From NCBI RefSeq assembly GCF_014805685.1, contig NC_060892.1, forward strand, positions 1,121,490 to 1,185,489: a stretch of 64,000 nt of DNA, in the 5' to 3' direction. This DNA comes from Silurus meridionalis (Eukaryota > Chordata > Actinopteri > Siluriformes > Siluridae). Under the pieces are notes generated by a model that was not told the DNA's origin, searched no databases, and saw only the letters and a program-made list of their open reading frames with translations. This document shows positions 59,854 through 64,000 of the stretch, in pieces (position 1 is the stretch's first letter; the number at the start of each line of letters is the position of its first letter). A program made the translations under genes and the position numbers.

Positions 59854-60797
59854 CTGGAACGACATGCACATGTTGTTATTAATCTTAACCATCTATTCTG
59901 TGTGATAAGTTTAACGTCGGTGTTTAAATTTGCGTACCTGGCAAAACCCCCCACGACCTTTAGTGCACACCAAACTGGAGACGACAAAAGGTTGTCCCCA
60001 GGTTTTCTCGCATTCCTTTATGTCCATGACAGTGACATCAACCTCCATGAGACGTCTACTAGAGTCACCGTCTTCAGATTTCTTCCCCCAGCCTGCTATG
60101 CTGCAAACCTGCTTGGCCTTTACCTCCTGTTTTTTTTTTTTCGGTATGGAGATCCAGTTGATATTGTTGGTCTTCATGACAGTTTTGTTCAACTATGAGA
60201 AAAGCAGGATACATTTAACTATGAAATGAAACATGAGAGGAGAAGATGATTTTACATTTATTCATAATATCTAAAAACTAATGAAATCCTCTGACCAATC
60301 AAAATTGAGAATTCATTTCCTGCATTCTTCCACTGAAGGCTGTCTTCTTTTTTTTATTGTTTTTTTTAGCACGAGGCATTAAGGATTTGTGTATTTTCAC
60401 ATTCTAACATTAAATTATAATCTATTAATCAATGATGCACTTTCACCAGGTTCTACACAAGTGAGAAGACACCCTGTGAAACCACACGGAGGCTGCTGCC
60501 GAACTCTAAATGTCCGTTTACACTTTCGCGTGATATTTCTGTCTTTCGTTTTCATCAAACCGAGAAACATATTGTGTGTGTGGTGGTGGTTTTTTACCTG
60601 CAGCAGCATGATATCATTCAGCAGGTTTATTGAGTCAAACTTGGGGTGGATGTGGTAGAACTTCACCTCCACACGGCTTGAAGCTGACTTGGTCTTTTTC
60701 AGATCATGAGCGCCAACTACAACCGTCAGCTTCACACCTCTGCTAGAGAGAACATAGAGAGAATTTTGGACCTTTAAGAGTAAACCAGGAGACATTT

Positions 60798-60879
<82 letters not shown>

Positions 60880-61748
60880 CTATATATCATGTATTTACAC
60901 TTAAATGCAAACGTTTGGGTTGATTTATTAATTCAGCTAAAAAAAATCATTCATCCTCTGGTTCAATGCAGAGGATGTGCTGGGATTTACACGTTCACCC
61001 TGTCTGAGTTTCCCCAGAGTTCCCTTAGAGTTCCTCAGAGTTTTCTGATCTTCCCTGATAATGTGGTGCCAGACATAACGTGTAATTGTGAAAGTGAATG
61101 TACAAACGTGAAGACCCTTTTCTCAGAAACTCTCAGCCATTTCATTTAAACTGAACAGTTGAAACGACCATCTCTTATCTCCCATATGACTCTCAGTGAC
61201 TGGGGGTGTAACAATGACTCGACAATTTACTACGCTTACTGTTCCCAGCAGTGTGCAGCCGTCATGACGAAGTTCTCAGCCACCAGGAAGCCGCCGCAAA
61301 CATGTTCTCCGTCTTTCTGAACAGAAACCATGTAGGGTCTAGAATGTGCTTTAACCACCGAGCCGTTCACGATGCGCATGTCGACGTACGCTGCAAAGAC
61401 AGACGGAGAGAGAAGGAACAGAAGAAGAGCACATGCTGGTGTTATTGAGAGCTCCTGCTGTAGGTACCTTCATCTTTCAGATGCTCTGATGTTTACGTTT
61501 TTACACACCCAACATACATCTTATTCATTATACTAATTATTTACTTCAGTGTATTTGAACTTATTTATTATTACATTTTGCATATTTATTATTATACTAT
61601 GTTCTGAATTATTTTATACCCATGCTTCATGCTTCAGCAATCAAATGTTGTTTCAAAAATCCCACCAATGAAGTACTTTGGAAATGAAACTCAAAGAACT
61701 TAATATTTTAAAGCAGTTAGCAGAGAATGCTGGTTAGATTTTATCCAT

Positions 61749-61795
<47 letters not shown>

Positions 61796-61934
61796 TAGAT
61801 ATTCGAGACTTTGCATGCAAATTATTCAACATTAAGAAACATCATCTGAATATAAATATATAAATACACCCCTTACCACAGTGTGCTATTTGAAGCAGGA
61901 CAGAAGTGAAGAGAAACGCTGAGACGAGAGCCAT
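59701..61934 (-). CDS. Chymotrypsin-family serine protease, granzyme/neutrophil-protease type (5 exons, complete)
   Basis: Join (minus) 61934-61877, 61390-61240, 60742-60598, 60192-59938, 59853-59701: 762 nt, 253 residues, with GT/AG borders and the five-exon, phase 1-2-0-0 plan of haematopoietic S1A proteases. A signal peptide (about 1-19) is followed by a short propeptide ending MDMR-like at Arg25, then mature N-terminus IVNG (26-29). Catalytic residues are His66 (TAAHC), Asp113 (NDIMLL) and Ser206 (GDSGGP). The S1-pocket residue (chymotrypsin 189) is Gly200, as in elastase and proteinase 3, arguing against Arg/Lys specificity. Six or more expected cysteines are present. Probably secreted or granule-stored in leukocytes. 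The family is certain. The exact orthologue (granzyme M, neutrophil-elastase group, or a fish-specific granzyme-like gene) is not. Confidence 0.92.
59938..60192 (-). CDS. Serine protease exon 4
   Basis: Acceptor TTCTCATAG, donor CAG|GTACGC; 85 codons in phase 0. It encodes LNKTVMKTNNINWISIP, a lysine run from a 12-base A tract, VCSIAGWG, and CTKGRGGFCQ next to the active-site serine exon. It contains the N-glycosylation motif NKT. Confidence 0.92.
60598..60742 (-). CDS. Serine protease exon 3 (catalytic Asp)
   Basis: Acceptor CTCTCTAG, donor CAG|GTAAAA. It encodes VVVGAHDL, KFYHIHPKFD and NDIMLLQ. Confidence 0.92.
60800..60878. repeat. (TA)n microsatellite in protease intron 2
   Basis: About 39 TA dinucleotides, 58 bp upstream (in transcript sense) of exon 3. 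Confidence 0.97.
61240..61390 (-). CDS. Serine protease exon 2 (activation site, catalytic His)
   Basis: Acceptor TTTGCAG, donor CA|GTAAGC. It carries VDMR then IVNG (cleavage after Arg25), HSRPYMVSVQ, CGGFLV and TAAHCW. Confidence 0.92.
61748..61796. repeat. (TTTA)n microsatellite in protease intron 1
   Basis: Twelve tetranucleotides. Confidence 0.95.
61877..61934 (-). CDS. Serine protease exon 1 (signal peptide)
   Basis: Encodes MALVSAFLFTSVLLQIAHC plus one base, donor GTAAGG. CCATGG gives a good start context. Confidence 0.88.
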
Positions 61935-61978
61935 GGTGTCTCAGAGAAAATGCGCTCTTCTTGCTGAGGAACACATGA

Positions 61979-61985
61979 TTAAATA
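61979..61985 (-). promoter_or_regulatory. TATA-like box of the serine protease gene
   Basis: TATTTAA on the minus strand, 45 nt before the start codon. This would give a very short 5' UTR, as in many granzyme genes. Inferred from position only. Confidence 0.4.
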
Positions 61986-62289
61986 GCTCGCTGTTCAAAC
62001 CACAAACGCCACTTCACACATTCACACGTTGTCTGAAGAATTGACGACTACACTACAGCTTCTCCCTGAAGGTGCGGCATTTCCACTCTGAGTACAATCG
62101 TGGAAAATGACACTGCATAAACGAAAGGATACCTGACCTTTAAACATCTCATTCCAAAACGCTCCAGCATGCAGCACCACTGCGTGTAGGACATCTTCAT
62201 CCTGACGCTTACGCACACTGTGGCAAAGCTTTGTTTCCTTTTTCCTATAAACACACAGTTTGACCTGCTTTTTGTGGGTTTTTTTTTTT

Positions 62290-63206
62290 AGTGGTCACTC
62301 ATTTCTGCTTCTAGTGAAGTGCTGATGAATACCAGAAGTAGATCTTGGTAGCTTGAGTCTCAAAGCAGCTTTAAATCTTCTACGCAAACTCTTTTCCAGC
62401 ATATCCCAAAGATTTTTAATGGGATTCTGCACGCTGTGGTGTTTAATCCATGTGTAAAAATGATCTGATGCTCCCTGAAACACTCTTTCACAATTTCAGC
62501 CTGATGAATCCTGGCGTTGTCATCTTCGAGTCTGCTCGTGCCATCAGGAGGAGAAAAACATTGATGGAATATTCTGGTTATTCAGTATATTCAGGTGGTC
62601 AGCTGACCTCATTCTTTGGAAGCATAATGTTGCTGAACCGAGACCTGACCAGATGCAGTGACCCCAGATCACAGCACGTGATGGGTTCATCAGTTCATCT
62701 GCTCTCTTCTTACCCTGATGCACCATCACTCTGGAACAGGGTCAATCTGGACTCATCAGACCACATGACCTTCTTCCATTGTTTCAGAGTCCAATCTTTA
62801 TGCTCCCTCACAAATTGAAGCCTTTGTTTCCAGATTAGCAGCACTGATGAGTGGTTTTCTTATCTTGCTTAGTTGTTTAGTCCCAATCCCGTGAGTTCTC
62901 TTCACATTTTGCACGTGGAAATGCTCTTCGTTTCACTATTAAACATAGTCGTAAGTTCTACTGTTGCTTTTTTATAGTTTGTTTTCACCAAATCCAGAAT
63001 GATCAAGATTTTTTCCGAACACATTTCTTCCTCGAAGATGATGGTTTCCCCAAGATTCCTCCAGTTTTTAATAATGCGCTGGACAGTGAACCCAATTTTA
63101 GTAGTTCTGCAATCTCCTTAGATGTTTTCTTTGTTTGATGCATGCCAATAATTTGACCCTTCTGAAACTTCTGGGTCAACAAATCCCAGCACCACCAACC
63201 TGCCAC
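62290..63206 (-). pseudogene. Decayed Tc1-type (DD34E class) transposase
   Basis: On the minus strand the order is N-terminal FQKGQIIGMHQTKKTSKEIAE then SSSRKKCVRKKS (63190-63005), a long degraded stretch, VIWGHCIWSGLGSATLCFQR and [17 protein letters not shown] (62680-62545), then [20 protein letters not shown] (about 62440-62380). These are the landmarks of a fish Tc1 transposase in the right order but in several frames. The catalytic glutamate of NPIEN is lysine here. This family differs from the element at 47938. Confidence 0.85.
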
Positions 63207-63265
63207 TGCTGGGCCCTTGAGCGAGGCCCTTAAGCTGCTTAGTTATCAGATAAATGTAATCAAAT
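63165..63265 (+). mobile_element. SINE fragment at the edge of the Tc1 remnant
   Basis: 'tgccactgctgggcccttga' and 'gcgaggcccttaagctgctt' are SINE body sequence like that at 55225-55265. Confidence 0.6.
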
Positions 63266-63644
63266 TTATTAGGAAAATGTACAAACCTATAAGCCTCAGT
63301 TCGGTTTCTGGGTTTTTAATTGAAGGATGAAGTAAAACTAAAGGTGCAGTTTTGATGAAAAGCATCACATGACAGCAAAGTAGAAGTGACATTCAATATA
63401 AATTCATCAATCTGCACTTCTTATTGAGACAATTATATACATAACAGATAAATACAGATCATTCTATTACAAAGAAGGGTTTTAGGAAAAAAAGGATGTA
63501 AGTGAGTTAATACCTGAGTAAGTGGAACATTTATGAAGGTTGATGGAACAATGGTGGTCCTTTGCATTGATGACTCAATCCAAAAACTTTTCCACCCACA
63601 AAACAGATTAGCATCAATTATGTATATTGTTGTTTCGGTATTAG

Positions 63645-63835
63645 CCAAACTGTTAAAACATAAAACAAGACTTTTACTTTAACGTCAAAGTCAAATCTTT
63701 TATTAATGAGGATAAAAACGTAACTGGTGAAACACACAGCGAGTCACCAATCAGGATCGAGCGAAGGTTCTGTTTTAAACTGATGGCGTTTGGTGCATTT
63801 ACTGATCACCAACATACTGTAATTAGAAGGAACAG
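63645..63835 (+). mobile_element. hAT-like repeat fragment, related to 10935-11605
   Basis: The reverse complement of this segment matches about 11300-11480, including 'tgatcaccaacatac' and 'gcgagtcaccaatcagg'. Its orientation is opposite to the 11-kb copy. Confidence 0.6.
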
Positions 63836-63917
63836 ACTTATGTGTAAATCTGCTTTGATACAATGTCACAAAAACGCTTTACGAATAAATTGATTTAGAG
63901 GCGACGTATGAAAATTG

Positions 63918-63919
<2 letters not shown>

Positions 63920-63975
<56 letters not shown>

Positions 63976-63976
63976 T
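63920..63976. repeat. (AAT)n microsatellite
   Basis: About 18 trinucleotides at the right edge of the window. Confidence 0.95.
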
Positions 63977-64000
63977 AATAATTATTGAGTGTTGTACTGA

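Overview
This is vertebrate nuclear DNA, almost certainly from a teleost fish. Genes are sparse and split by introns with GT/AG borders, microsatellites are abundant, and the interspersed repeats are those typical of ray-finned fish: tRNA-derived SINEs, Tc1/mariner and hAT DNA transposons, RTE-like and L2-like LINE tails, and a Ty3/gypsy remnant. The repeat mix would fit a catfish or another otophysan, but the species cannot be fixed from sequence alone. There is no bacterial-type operon, CRISPR array or tRNA/rRNA gene.

Three protein-coding loci can be supported. (1) At the left edge, minus strand, bases 51-192 look like the first coding exon of a gene with a mitochondrial-type presequence; its body lies outside the window. 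(2) A complete three-exon FGF gene of the FGF7/10/22 subfamily runs on the plus strand (exons 8144-8495, 32032-32135, 33412-33606; 216 residues). Its residues fit fgf22 better than fgf10. (3) A complete five-exon chymotrypsin-fold serine protease of the granzyme/neutrophil-protease type lies on the minus strand (61934 down to 59701; 253 residues) with an intact catalytic triad. In human 19p13.3, POLRMT and FGF22 sit head to head beside the GZMM/PRSS57/AZU1/PRTN3/ELANE protease cluster. The same arrangement here supports fgf22, makes polrmt the best guess for the left-edge exon, and suggests the protease belongs to the so-called met-ase locus.

Layout: 1-300 left-edge exon; 300-8100 intergenic DNA with two related 21-bp satellite arrays, a 20-bp array and a LINE tail; 8144-33606 fgf22, whose 23.5-kb first intron contains repeat-rich blocks (10.6-19.1 kb) and repeat-poor blocks (about 19.8-21.2, 22.0-23.2 and 26.4-27.8 kb) that could hold regulatory elements; 33.6-39.7 kb downstream DNA with a nested hAT/mariner insertion and a repeat-poor block near 38.6-38.9 kb carrying a perfect TCF/LEF-like palindrome; 39.8-52.2 kb a transposon-rich tract (gypsy remnant, LINE tails, two hAT derivatives, a nearly complete Tc1/mariner element with a three-exon transposase pseudogene); 52.2-59.6 kb repeats including a 1-kb decamer minisatellite; 59.7-61.9 kb the protease; 62.3-63.2 kb a decayed Tc1 transposase.

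I found no undescribed biological system. The most interesting signals are the conserved gene neighbourhood, the protease details (Gly at the S1-pocket position, a 12-base coding poly-A tract), the nested transposons that can be dated by target-site duplications, and several minisatellites that grew inside identifiable repeats.
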